From: Fibrobacter sp.
GTDB taxonomy: Bacteria > Fibrobacterota > Chitinivibrionia > Chitinivibrionales > Chitinispirillaceae
Direction of reading: 5' to 3'
Length of the DNA: 64,000 bases
Assembly: GCA_012513915.1 (NCBI GenBank)
Contig: JAAZBG010000054.1
Location: 58,467-122,466, forward strand
The notes under the pieces are model-generated. The model did not search any database. It worked only from the letters and a program-made list of their open reading frames with translations, and was not told the DNA's origin. Below are positions 1 to 9,675 of the stretch, one piece after another. Every line of letters begins with the position of its first letter. Position 1 is the stretch's first letter. Made by a program: the position numbers and the translations under genes.

Positions 1-1087
1 TACGGTTTCCAAGCTGAAGAATTATATCATTGTTTTGTAACCCGGCCTTTTCACCCGGACTTCCCTGCTGTATGCCGGCAATCACTACGCCATCAGTACT
101 GTTATACCCAAGCGACAGGGCAATTGCTCTGTTTAGATCCTGTACGGAAATGCCGGTCCAGACCTGACGCCGCATTCCATAGGTGATTAACTCATCTGCG
201 ACACGCTGTGCACGTTTAATTGGAATTGCAAACCCGATACCGATTGATCCCTTGTTATCATTTGATCCTGTAAAAATAAAAGTATTGATACCGATTACTT
301 CACCCAATGCATTGGCAAGCGGACCACCGCTGTTTCCCGGATTGATAGCGGCATCAGTCTGAATCATTCCCTGATAGTAAACGCCTGCTGATGGTGCAAA
401 ATTCCGGTTTAAAGCACTCACCACCCCTACCGTTACAGTCGGATGAACATCATTGATAAAATTCAAAAACGGATTTCCGATTGCGATCACCCACTCACCG
501 GTCATCGCTTCATCACTGTTACCAAAAACGACCTGCTGGAACTCACCCTTCTCAACGGCAATAACAGCAAGATCCGAACGGGCATCAACCCCGATCACCT
601 TACCCTCAAGACGCTTCCCGTTTGCAAAGTTGACAAACAATTTTGCAGCATTCTCAACAACATGGTAATTTGTCAGAATAATACCATCTTTACGAATAAC
701 AAAGCCGGAACCGATGCTTTCAATCTGCTGGTAGCGCGGCTGAATCTGCGGATTAAAAAAGAAATCGAGGAATTCGTTGGTATAATACCGGTCACGAACA
801 ACCTGAATCTGAGTGACAACAATACCGACAACACAGGGTGCTATTGCCCTGGTAGCTTTTACGATTGCATTCTTTCTTGACAAAAGAATGTCATCCTGTA
901 CCGGAACCGTCTCCTGAACAGTGACAGACTGATCAGTTGATGGCTGAGGTGCTACGACTGTCGTTCCGGACACATAGATACGTTTTATGATCTCCCCGCC
1001 GGCAATTAGCCCCACTGATATTCCCAGTGCGAGAAACAACAGGTAGATCCCGACTCCACTGGATTTTTTATCATTATTTTGATTCAT
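1..1087 (-). CDS. HtrA/DegP-like trypsin-type serine protease with PDZ domain (3' end runs off the left edge)
   Basis: Manual minus-strand translation, absent from the ORF track because it has no stop in the window: MNQNNDKKSSGVGIYLLFLALG... ...GSGFVIRKDGIILTNYHVV..., ...DLAVIAVEKG..., ...TGEWVIAIGNPF..., ...INPGNSGGPLAN..., then PDZ-like GVVIAGIQQGSPGEKAGLQNNDII. ATG at 1085-1087 (complement). Confidence 0.93.
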   Translation of the reverse strand, partial: MNQNNDKKSSGVGIYLLFLALGISVGLIAGGEIIKRIYVSGTTVVAPQPSTDQSVTVQETVPVQDDILLSRKNAIVKATRAIAPCVVGIVVTQIQVVRDRYYTNEFLDFFFNPQIQPRYQQIESIGSGFVIRKDGIILTNYHVVENAAKLFVNFANGKRLEGKVIGVDARSDLAVIAVEKGEFQQVVFGNSDEAMTGEWVIAIGNPFLNFINDVHPTVTVGVVSALNRNFAPSAGVYYQGMIQTDAAINPGNSGGPLANALGEVIGINTFIFTGSNDNKGSIGIGFAIPIKRAQRVADELITYGMRRQVWTGISVQDLNRAIALSLGYNSTDGVVIAGIQQGSPGEKAGLQNNDIILQLGNR

Positions 1088-1823
1088 CAAGTAACTCCAC
1101 AGGATATCTTACATAGTCCAGAACAAGTCCGCAGGCAGGTGCTGTTGATCCGGCTCTGAAACGATCGCGGCTTTCAATTACCTCCGCCATCGACTGGCTG
1201 ATTTTCCCCCTGCCAATGTCAATAAGTGTTCCGACAACCGAACGCACCATCTTGTAAATAAAACGGTCCGCTTCTATAGTAAATACAATACAATCATTAA
1301 TCCTGTCAAGAGAAGCACCGGTAACAGTGCAGATTGTATTATCACTTGTCGCCCCTGACGCACAAAAAGTTTCGAAATCGTGACGTCCCAGGAGATGCGT
1401 TGCATTCTGCATTACAAGATCCCAGTCAACATGAGTGAATATCTTCCAGACATGCTTATACAAAAGCGGCATTTTCCGCAAACACATTGTGTACTTATAG
1501 CGCCTTGCAACAGCACTGAACCGTGCATGAAACACATTGTCAACCGGACATAAGTTATAAATCGATATTTCATGAGGAAGAATGGCGTTAACCGATAGTT
1601 CAAGACGCGGCAGATTAAACTCCTGATCACAATCGAAATGCGCTCCCTGAGCGCGACCATGCACTCCGGCGTCAGTGCGACCGGCCCCGGTAATATCAAT
1701 CTTTGTACGTAATGCGACACCAAAGGCATGCTCCAGTTTCTCCTGAATGCTCACCGCATTGGGCTGACGCTGCCATCCTCCAAATGATGTACCATCATAT
1801 TCAACCCGGAAGAAATATCTCAC
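1074..1823 (-). CDS. truA: tRNA pseudouridine synthase A (TruA)
   Basis: Motifs FFRVEYDGTSFGGWQRQPNAVSIQEKLE and TGAGRTDAGVHGRAQGAHFD. The ORF track start is 1862; a GTG at 1821-1823 overlapping the holA stop by GTGA is the more likely start. Confidence 0.95.
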   Translation of the reverse strand: MRYFFRVEYDGTSFGGWQRQPNAVSIQEKLEHAFGVALRTKIDITGAGRTDAGVHGRAQGAHFDCDQEFNLPRLELSVNAILPHEISIYNLCPVDNVFHARFSAVARRYKYTMCLRKMPLLYKHVWKIFTHVDWDLVMQNATHLLGRHDFETFCASGATSDNTICTVTGASLDRINDCIVFTIEADRFIYKMVRSVVGTLIDIGRGKISQSMAEVIESRDRFRAGSTAPACGLVLDYVRYPVELLDESK

Positions 1824-2950
1824 TGTGCAAAACCATCCTTTACAAGCTGAGATACCCTGCACACCTTATAACAAAACATCTGTACATTCTGCTGTGTTGC
1901 TGCAATTTTCCCCGATTTTACACCAGTGTCAAACTCAAGAAGCCACCGGCAGATGCACTTGAGTTCATCATCGGTAAAATTCATCGCATGCTTTACAATA
2001 CCGGATGCGATCAACACAGGATACACTCTTCCAGTCTGCCCTTCACCAAGAAGCCCTGCCGCCATTCCGATTGCAACACCGGCATCCGTTTGCGCCTGAT
2101 TCTTGAAACCGGTCGCAGTAAGAAATGTCTTGACGACCTGCGGTTTCTGCGCAGCAAAGTGCCTGATCCTGAACATTGCCCAGAACTGTTTGAACACCGT
2201 GGCCACCATTGATGGTCCCGAGAATGTCGTTGCAAAAAGTGAATCGACAATATCAAGCGCGCGTGTCAGATTTTTACACTCAAGCGCTGACGCAAGCTCA
2301 AAAATAGTCATTGGCCGCGATGCCCCAACGATCTCTTCAATGACACTTTTTGTAATGGCTTCACCCGGTTCAAGATTCAGATCAATTTTCTGAAGCTCGG
2401 AATAGAGCCCCTCAAGCTCATATCCAACAAGATCCACAAGATAATCAGCGTCCTGTTTGTTGATCTTGCGGTTTAACAGTCTGGGAACCTGCGCCACAAG
2501 CCACTCTGCTATTTTATACTCTGATGGCTTTATAAACTCATGATACGCAAAACCACTGTCCGGTGATGCCGAACGTTTTTTTATCTGAAGCGTTTTTATG
2601 ACACCGGCTTCAGAAACCTTCCCCTTTTTTATTTCATCAACTTCAATAATGACATACGAATCGGTGGGTGGATATTTAATAGTACTGTCAAGCAGCTTCA
2701 ACTCTTTTTCTGTCAGCGTCTGAGCATGGTTGATATGAAAAATGCGTGTTTCCTGGAACAGTGATGGCGTGATTATTTTTTCAGTATATGATGCAAACGT
2801 CATCATTGACGAATCGTAACGCTCGATTATGACTCCATCAAACGATTTCTGAATGGTGTCCATAAACTGACGACGTGTCTGCTCCCTCCCGATGGAATCA
2901 TCACCGGCAAGTACAATTACATGTGGTATTTTTGTGTCTGTTGTACTCAT
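1820..2950 (-). CDS. holA: DNA polymerase III subunit delta (HolA)
   Basis: 376 aa: N-terminal VIVLAGDDSIGREQTRRQFMD, ..KIITPSLFQETRIFHINHAQTL.., ..LLNRKINKQDADYLVDLVGYELEGLYSELQKIDL.. match the HolA architecture. Confidence 0.85.
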   Translation of the reverse strand: MSTTDTKIPHVIVLAGDDSIGREQTRRQFMDTIQKSFDGVIIERYDSSMMTFASYTEKIITPSLFQETRIFHINHAQTLTEKELKLLDSTIKYPPTDSYVIIEVDEIKKGKVSEAGVIKTLQIKKRSASPDSGFAYHEFIKPSEYKIAEWLVAQVPRLLNRKINKQDADYLVDLVGYELEGLYSELQKIDLNLEPGEAITKSVIEEIVGASRPMTIFELASALECKNLTRALDIVDSLFATTFSGPSMVATVFKQFWAMFRIRHFAAQKPQVVKTFLTATGFKNQAQTDAGVAIGMAAGLLGEGQTGRVYPVLIASGIVKHAMNFTDDELKCICRWLLEFDTGVKSGKIAATQQNVQMFCYKVCRVSQLVKDGFAQ

Positions 2951-4218
2951 GGGATAAGCGGTTCCAGTACTGATTGCTGTTTGTTAACCGTCTCAATGAA
3001 CGTCGTCTGAGCACTGACAAACTTACGAGGCTCAAGACGTATGACTTTTACAATAGTGTTTGCGAGTTCTTCTCCATTCTCCATCTTGAATGCAACACCC
3101 GCACTTAACAGCTTCTCGCAGCTCTCAATTTGTGTATGATAATCAGGTCCGAAAAACACCGGTATTCCAAAGCGTGCAGGATCCCATACATTATGCGCGC
3201 CAACCGGTACAAATGTTCCTCCGACAAATGCAGCATCTGCCATCTTGTAAACATCATCAAGAATCCCCACTTTCTCAATAATGCAGACATCCCATTTCCG
3301 TGATGTCGTAATCTCTGTAAAGTGTGCTATTGATCCGCCGATCTCGTCCATAATCGCCGATGTCTCTTCAAGATACCGTGGGACGACAATCACTTTACAA
3401 GGCATATTTTTTCGAGAAAGCATATCAATACATGTGCGAAGTTCTTTTCCCTCACCGGCATGCACACAACCGGCTGCAAGCACAAAACAGCCTTCGCTAA
3501 GATTCATAGCGCGACGCAGCGACAACCACTCGCGTCTTGCCGGCCGTTTAATGAAAATATGCCCTTTGATATTTCCTACGACATGTATGATATCTTTGCT
3601 GACACCCACATTAAAAAAACGTTCTGCATATTCGCTCGTTTGAGCAAACACAACATCGAACACACTGAAAAGCGGTGCAAGAAGTTTACGAAACATAAAA
3701 TACCGTTTGAATGACCTGATCTCCATTCTCGCATTGACAATCCCAACCGGAATATTATTCTTTCTACAGGCCCACAACATCGATGGCCACAGTTCTGTTT
3801 CAAGCAGCCAGACCCGTTTAATACCATATTGTTTAAGCGTGGCGTTCATCAGCGTAAGTGAATCAAACGGTAAATAGCCGACACCGCACACCGATGGGGT
3901 CTTATGAAGTTCCAGAAACTGGACACCAGTATGTGATGTCGCAGTAACGAGATAGAGATCCTCAGGATGACGCTGTTCAAGAACCTCTAAAAATTTATAC
4001 AGCAGTTTTGTCTCACCAAGCGATGCTGCATGAAGCCACACGACGGAACGGTGACGAAAATCACGAACCGGAGAAGGTGGATGCTGACGATGATAGATGT
4101 CCCATTTCCTGCGCTCCCCCATTTTACTTAAAAAAATACCTGCTATGCTATGGGCTATATCCATGAGAAGGCTGTAGGTATATATGACAACTGCGAACAA
4201 ATATTTTTCGATTTTCAT
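2947..4218 (-). CDS. waaA: 3-deoxy-D-manno-octulosonic acid transferase (KdtA/WaaA)
   Basis: VWLHAASLGETKLL, ..RVWLLETELWPSMLWACRKNNIPVGIVNARM.., ..FVGGTFVPVGAHNVWDPARFGIPVFFGPDYHTQ.. are typical KdtA motifs. Confidence 0.93.
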   Translation of the reverse strand: MKIEKYLFAVVIYTYSLLMDIAHSIAGIFLSKMGERRKWDIYHRQHPPSPVRDFRHRSVVWLHAASLGETKLLYKFLEVLEQRHPEDLYLVTATSHTGVQFLELHKTPSVCGVGYLPFDSLTLMNATLKQYGIKRVWLLETELWPSMLWACRKNNIPVGIVNARMEIRSFKRYFMFRKLLAPLFSVFDVVFAQTSEYAERFFNVGVSKDIIHVVGNIKGHIFIKRPARREWLSLRRAMNLSEGCFVLAAGCVHAGEGKELRTCIDMLSRKNMPCKVIVVPRYLEETSAIMDEIGGSIAHFTEITTSRKWDVCIIEKVGILDDVYKMADAAFVGGTFVPVGAHNVWDPARFGIPVFFGPDYHTQIESCEKLLSAGVAFKMENGEELANTIVKVIRLEPRKFVSAQTTFIETVNKQQSVLEPLIP

Positions 4219-5720
4219 ACAGTAATAGTACCCACCGTAAACCTGTTTCTTCCACTGCGCTTGGATTCATACAGTGCATCATCTGCAGTTCGGATAAGGA
4301 TATCCTTCTTCACCGGCCGTGAGCCATCATACACCGCGATCCCGATACTTGCTGAATAGGATATCTTATGGTGGAGGTATGTAAGGGGTTTTGCGGTAAA
4401 TGCATTCAGTATTCTTGACGCAAGCACTTCCGCACCGTAAAGATCTGTTTCGGGAAGAATAAGCCCGAACTCCTCACCGCCATAACGCGCAAGAATATCA
4501 CCGGCACGAATGATAAGACCGATTCTTTTTGTCAAGTCTACAATAACAGCATCACCAACCTGATGTCCATACGTGTCATTTATTTTTTTAAAGTTGTCGA
4601 TGTCAATGAGAATAAGAACAAAGGTACAGCCTTTTCGGTTGGATCTGGCAATCTCGCGTTCAAGCGTTTCGTGGAAGAAACGGTGATTCGCCACCCCGGT
4701 AAGACTATCGGTTTTAGCCTGATGCCGGGCCTGAAGCACTGAATACCCGTGCTCGATCACCGATGAAACGATGGAGCTGAACACAAAGAGAAACTGGGTT
4801 TGATCGGTTGTAAAGCATTCCCTGTTTCTAAAGAAAAGCACAAGCGTTCCGATGCCGCGATCGGTAACAGTCAATGGTATGACAACAGGATACCATGTTT
4901 TTTCAAGCGTGCATTCACCCTGCTTTCCTTTGTAAACAAACAGCGGAATCTGGACATCATCAAATTTTGCCTTGTTCAGATTGGGAAAACAGGTTTTAAA
5001 ATGATCACCAATAAATGCATGAAGCGCATCTGATCCCAGTACACCGGTACGGGGCATTGCGAATATTTCGGAAAATCCTAAAAGGTCAACACCCACAAGC
5101 GCACACTCCGCACCCAGACGGTTATTGACATCCTCAAGGGTGATACGCATTATTTCGGGAACTTCTATAGAGAGCATCAGTTTACGTATGAAATTATACA
5201 GCTGGGTGATATCATGAATGTGATCTTTTGCACCAGCAGGCATCATTTCCGACTGATTCATAAGCATAATACTTTTAAGGTGAAACAGGCGCAGTGCTAC
5301 AGCTTTTTCAACCTGTATCAGAAGCTCATCAATAACAACCGGTTTTGTAAAATATGAAAAAACGCCAAGGTTTAGCGCTATTGTTGCGCTATCAAGTGAC
5401 GCATATCCGGTGACCATGATCACCTCAGAGTACTCATCCTTGCATTTCACATAACTGAGAATCTCGATGCCACTTGTGTCCGGAAGTTTGAGATCGGTGA
5501 TAACAATATCAAAATCCGTGGCATCAATTTTACAAAATGCATCCTTACCGGTGGTGCTGGCCGTGACATGATACTTGTCCTTGAGTGCATCCCTGAGCAT
5601 CTCACAGATAATCTCGTCATCATCAACAATCAAAATGTGACAATCTGATGGCCGTTTGCTTAAAAATGTGTCCATATCACCTGTATAAGGATACTGCCGT
5701 GAGAGAATCAACCTGTACAC
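4215..5720 (-). CDS. Response regulator with receiver, GAF-like and GGDEF domains (putative diguanylate cyclase)
   Basis: Receiver: HILIVDDDEIICEMLRDAL...DIVITDLKLPDTSGIEIL; GGDEF: DSLTGVANHRFFHETLEREI...ARYGGEEFGLILPET (active-site GGEEF). Confidence 0.92.
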   Translation of the reverse strand: MYRLILSRQYPYTGDMDTFLSKRPSDCHILIVDDDEIICEMLRDALKDKYHVTASTTGKDAFCKIDATDFDIVITDLKLPDTSGIEILSYVKCKDEYSEVIMVTGYASLDSATIALNLGVFSYFTKPVVIDELLIQVEKAVALRLFHLKSIMLMNQSEMMPAGAKDHIHDITQLYNFIRKLMLSIEVPEIMRITLEDVNNRLGAECALVGVDLLGFSEIFAMPRTGVLGSDALHAFIGDHFKTCFPNLNKAKFDDVQIPLFVYKGKQGECTLEKTWYPVVIPLTVTDRGIGTLVLFFRNRECFTTDQTQFLFVFSSIVSSVIEHGYSVLQARHQAKTDSLTGVANHRFFHETLEREIARSNRKGCTFVLILIDIDNFKKINDTYGHQVGDAVIVDLTKRIGLIIRAGDILARYGGEEFGLILPETDLYGAEVLASRILNAFTAKPLTYLHHKISYSASIGIAVYDGSRPVKKDILIRTADDALYESKRSGRNRFTVGTITV

Positions 5721-5999
5721 TATATATATAATATCTGGAAAATAGTATATGAGCGGTATACACCGTTAGATAAGAATTGTAAATTTACGACTGCTTCACA
5801 ATCAGGGTAGCAACCGTTTGGAAGCACTATTGTAACGCGAATGCACCGGAACAGCCTTACCTGTCACTTTTTAGCAGAAACTTTTGACTTTTTTTAAATT
5901 CTGAACCTATTTTATTTGCCACGAACGTATTATGAAGTAATTTCAGGAGAATAACAGATCTCCACTACAGGACATCTCTAATCCACGGCAGGAGCCACG

Positions 6000-7190
6000 G
6001 TGTTAAAAAAACTAATTTTAAGCGCATGTATTGCAGGGATCGGTCTTTTTATCTCCTGCTCGGATTTTAACGATTCATCAACTCTGGGCGGTCAGATAAT
6101 AACCAATTCCGATCCAAACCGAACAGATTTTACCAGGAGTTTTGAGTTTTTTGATACTTTGAAGGTAATTTCACAGTATAGTGTCGCTGAACCGGTTGAC
6201 ACTACTATCGGTGCCGGATCTCCTTTAGGTACCGGATCTCCCTTAGTTGGTAAAAAAGACAGTATAAAAATTGCCCGTGCCATATATGGTTTCAAACATG
6301 ACACAACAGTTCGTTTCAAAAACTACCATCGTATTCTTAAAAGAGTTGCTATTGAAATTTCTACGGATTCAATTCAAAGAACCATTTACGTCTATTCCTA
6401 CCACAACCAGGCTATTACTGCACCTGTCAACGAATTGGTTTCATCGAAACTCACCAGTAATAACAAATTCTTTAAGGACACCCTGAACAGTGCAACTGTT
6501 GCATCAATTGACTCGACACTCAGAAGTTTCTATGCACTTGATACTGCAATTGATGCATCATCAAAGAAGCGTACCAATAAATCCTATATTCTTAAACTGT
6601 TAGTTGCCAGTGATGACTCCATATTTACTTTACAGAAGGAGCCTAAACTTATACTGACGTATGATTCAGCCAGTGTTACAATTATTGACACTTTAAAAAG
6701 TAACTACAGTTCCAATGTACAATTTGACACACCTGAAAAAAAGAGCGACTTTGATTCGCTTCCTGTCTCATCAACACATACAGGACGATATGCAGTGTTC
6801 AAGCTTGATCTTAAAAGTTTGTGGGCTGATATGGCAAAACGTCCGGGATTTACAACCATTTTATCAGTACCATTAATTATAACCGGACAGTCATACAGCA
6901 CAACCGATACACTTGAAAAAAAATACTATTACTATATTTCAACCAGTCTTTTTTCAAACCCCAAAGAGATGCTGGATTCCATGATAGTCAGGGATTATAC
7001 CGGTAGAATCGGTTCCAATGCCATTCTTGATACAGTTCCTGCGGAAGCATTTTTCAGACCACTCCTGAAAAATACACCTGAGTTTGCCTATCTCTACCTG
7101 CGCGGTTATACTATTGCAAACACAACATCCGATCAGTCAATCCGATGGTCTAATCCAGTAATAACCGGCGTTTTCACCAATAATCAATAA
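6000..7190 (+). CDS. Putative secreted lipoprotein of unknown function
   Basis: GTG start with upstream GGCAGGAG; signal peptide and lipobox MLKKLILSACIAGIGLFISCSDFN; 396 aa. Confidence 0.75.
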   Translation: MLKKLILSACIAGIGLFISCSDFNDSSTLGGQIITNSDPNRTDFTRSFEFFDTLKVISQYSVAEPVDTTIGAGSPLGTGSPLVGKKDSIKIARAIYGFKHDTTVRFKNYHRILKRVAIEISTDSIQRTIYVYSYHNQAITAPVNELVSSKLTSNNKFFKDTLNSATVASIDSTLRSFYALDTAIDASSKKRTNKSYILKLLVASDDSIFTLQKEPKLILTYDSASVTIIDTLKSNYSSNVQFDTPEKKSDFDSLPVSSTHTGRYAVFKLDLKSLWADMAKRPGFTTILSVPLIITGQSYSTTDTLEKKYYYYISTSLFSNPKEMLDSMIVRDYTGRIGSNAILDTVPAEAFFRPLLKNTPEFAYLYLRGYTIANTTSDQSIRWSNPVITGVFTNNQ

Positions 7191-7202
7191 AGACAACACT
7201 AC

Positions 7203-8399
7203 ATGAAACATACAATTTTTACAGCAGCACTTATCACATCACTGTCAATTGCATCATTGTCATCGGCACAGTCGGTGCTGAGTTTTGAGTATCCTGTCGG
7301 CATACCGGTATCGCTCAGCGGTGGACCATCACTGAGTCTTGGACGCACCGGTGTTGGTTTACAAAATGAATTTCTTGCAATGTCAAGAAATGTCGCAAAT
7401 ATCGGAGCCCTTGAAGCATCAGTGTTTTCAACCGCACTGTCGTTTGATTTTATTACTCTCAAAAGTGGTGACAACTCGGAAACACAATCAAGTTTTAATC
7501 CTCAGATGATCTCCTTCGCATTTCCACTGAAACACAATTGGGGTGCGATCGGTATTTCACTTGAACAAAAAAGTAATTTCGCATTGAAATTTAATACAAC
7601 AACACCGGTATCCGTTTACGATATGAACTATACCCAGCAACTTGGTATAAAAAGAAGCGGTGGTTTGAGTCATTGGCAGATCGGCTACGCCTATAAAATC
7701 AATCGTATAGGATCAATTGGATTATCGTATGAACGGGTTTATCTGAGTGACAAGCTCACCCGGTATAAAACAGTTTCCATGGGAGATGTTCAGTCAACAT
7801 TGAAAGATTCTCTTTCAACCCGGGCACAGGCAAATGGTATACGTGGCGGTTTACTTATCCCCTATAAAAAATTTACTGCCGGATTAAGCGGGGAATATTT
7901 TTTCATGGATGATATAAAAATTGATAATCAAACGGCACGCATGGAATCAAGACTCAAACTTGCTCCATCAGTTGCAATCGGTGCAAGTTATAAGTTCAGC
8001 CCGGAATGGTTCGTTGCTGTAGATGTCGGTGTTACACTCTGGGATGAATTCTATGATGGTTTCGGCACAACCCGTAAACTTGACAACGCGCCATCATTTT
8101 CCTTTGGAGGCCAGTATATACCGGCACCCGACCTGCTCGCACCAAAGTTCTATGAAATTATCCAGTACCGCGCCGGGTTCAGATTTGCACAAATGCCGGT
8201 GAAAATTGCAAAGGAATTTGCATTTGACATTGGACTTGGTCTACCGATACAGCAGAAAGCCAACTACATTGATGTCAATTTTGAGATAGGTTCACGATCC
8301 GATTCCTACTATAAAGATTACTCTGAAACATTTTTCAGTATCCAGTTAGGACTTAACGGCAGCCGTAAATGGTATCAGCCTACGGGAACGAGTTACTGA
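7203..8399 (+). CDS. Putative outer-membrane beta-barrel protein (PorV/FadL-like appearance)
   Basis: Signal peptide MKHTIFTAALITSLSIASLSSAQ followed by amphipathic beta-rich sequence; 12 bp after the preceding lipoprotein gene. Confidence 0.65.
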   Translation: MKHTIFTAALITSLSIASLSSAQSVLSFEYPVGIPVSLSGGPSLSLGRTGVGLQNEFLAMSRNVANIGALEASVFSTALSFDFITLKSGDNSETQSSFNPQMISFAFPLKHNWGAIGISLEQKSNFALKFNTTTPVSVYDMNYTQQLGIKRSGGLSHWQIGYAYKINRIGSIGLSYERVYLSDKLTRYKTVSMGDVQSTLKDSLSTRAQANGIRGGLLIPYKKFTAGLSGEYFFMDDIKIDNQTARMESRLKLAPSVAIGASYKFSPEWFVAVDVGVTLWDEFYDGFGTTRKLDNAPSFSFGGQYIPAPDLLAPKFYEIIQYRAGFRFAQMPVKIAKEFAFDIGLGLPIQQKANYIDVNFEIGSRSDSYYKDYSETFFSIQLGLNGSRKWYQPTGTSY

Positions 8400-8402
8400 C
8401 CT

Positions 8403-8465
8403 CTCCCCCCAACCTCCTCTGGCCCTGCGACCACTTCGATGCGGCGTCCCTTAGGCGAGGGGGAG
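8403..8465. repeat. Imperfect C-rich/G-rich inverted repeat in an intergenic region
   Basis: CTCCCCC (8403-8409) opposite GGGGGAG (8459-8465), with further partial pairing between. Confidence 0.45.
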
Positions 8466-8552
8466 TTGAATTAAATTTTTCTGTACCCGGAAAATTCCGG
8501 TGTCAGAAGTTTGCAGTTCACGCGCGTACATAATAATTCTTTAATAAAGAAA

Positions 8553-8642
8553 GTCTGAGCCTTGATTAGAAGGATTATAGATTACATTGATTTTAAGAGC
8601 AATCAAGCAAATCACGGTAATCAGGCGGATCAAGGTTCAGAC
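8553..8642. repeat. 90-bp imperfect palindrome with ends GTCTGAGCCTTGAT ... ATCAAGGTTCAGAC
   Basis: Left arm GTCTGAGCCTTGATTAGAAGGATTATAGATTACATTGATTTT and reverse complement of right arm GTCTGAACCTTGATCCGCCTGATTACCGTGATTTGCTTGATT; the outer 14 bp differ at one position. Confidence 0.85.
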
Positions 8643-8773
8643 ATTTCAACGGCAAAATCGCCGCATTGTACTCCGTTCTAAAAAAACTATATCAAAAAGA
8701 TGACAACCAGTGACACCTTTTCGTATATTAGTTTGATTCAGAGTGCTGATAAACAGGGGATACGGTGGTTTGA

Positions 8774-9658
8774 ATGAGTCAGATAAATGAACACCTTACA
8801 GCAACGGCAAATCCTTCTATGCACCAGGCAGCCGGCACTTCAACAGTATCATCACTAAAGACCCATCAACCTGTACAACCGGTATCCGGAATCGTGTTTG
8901 AAAAAGAGTTTTTTGACGAAGTAAGTACTACCAGTAATCCGGATGCGGAATTATCACTGCATACCCCGGATGAATACCACGCAGAAAAGACAGGATTTGC
9001 GTGCGAATCTCTATCAGAAGCAGATTCACTATCACAAAAGAATCCATCAGCAGGGCCACGATATTCGTTCAGCACAGAAATTCCTGAGACCTACGACGAT
9101 TTCTACCTGTGTGTTCTGCCCCGTGATCCTAAAACACTCTATGTTTACTGGGAACTTCCTGATGGAACCAGATCTCCGGAACATAATTTTCAGGAACAGG
9201 CACCATCAAAAGAACAGCTGGTATTACGTATCAAGGGTCAAACGGTTGAAAACAACGAAGCTCACATCAGTAGTTGTTATGATGTCCCCATTCAGATGAA
9301 TGTTGCCGATTCGTATGTGCATGTTCCAACAGGTGCAAGCCAATGCAGTGTTGAATGCGGTATTGTCAATGAACTGGGCTGTTTCAGGCCATATTCACCG
9401 CAAATAAATAGTTATGACCAATCCGGTGAAGCCGTACATTTCCATACCGGAGAAGAAATTGTTAACCGGCAGCCACCCGATAACTACTGTACAGAGTCTG
9501 CGCCGGTGAGTGTCGGCACTGCGTTTATGAGACCTGTTGCCAATTCGTATAGTACTTCTGACACAAAAAACGGCACTGTTCCTCTTGTCAGAAGCGTTGA
9601 TCTACCGGTTGTCAAACTTGACACAGAGCACTATTTTGGAAGTGCCACACCAATTTAA
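8774..9658 (+). CDS. DUF4912 domain-containing protein
   Basis: IPETYDDFYLCVLPRDPKTLYVYWELPDGT is a DUF4912-like segment; immediately upstream of a GH57 gene. Confidence 0.7.
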   Translation: MSQINEHLTATANPSMHQAAGTSTVSSLKTHQPVQPVSGIVFEKEFFDEVSTTSNPDAELSLHTPDEYHAEKTGFACESLSEADSLSQKNPSAGPRYSFSTEIPETYDDFYLCVLPRDPKTLYVYWELPDGTRSPEHNFQEQAPSKEQLVLRIKGQTVENNEAHISSCYDVPIQMNVADSYVHVPTGASQCSVECGIVNELGCFRPYSPQINSYDQSGEAVHFHTGEEIVNRQPPDNYCTESAPVSVGTAFMRPVANSYSTSDTKNGTVPLVRSVDLPVVKLDTEHYFGSATPI

Positions 9659-9675
9659 GCTATCAAACCTACTGC

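Noticed and set aside
443-880. 145-aa plus-strand ORF
   Set aside because: Antisense to the clear HtrA-like protease coding sequence on the minus strand.
1703-2212. 169-aa plus-strand ORF
   Set aside because: Antisense to truA/holA, whose protein motifs are unambiguous.
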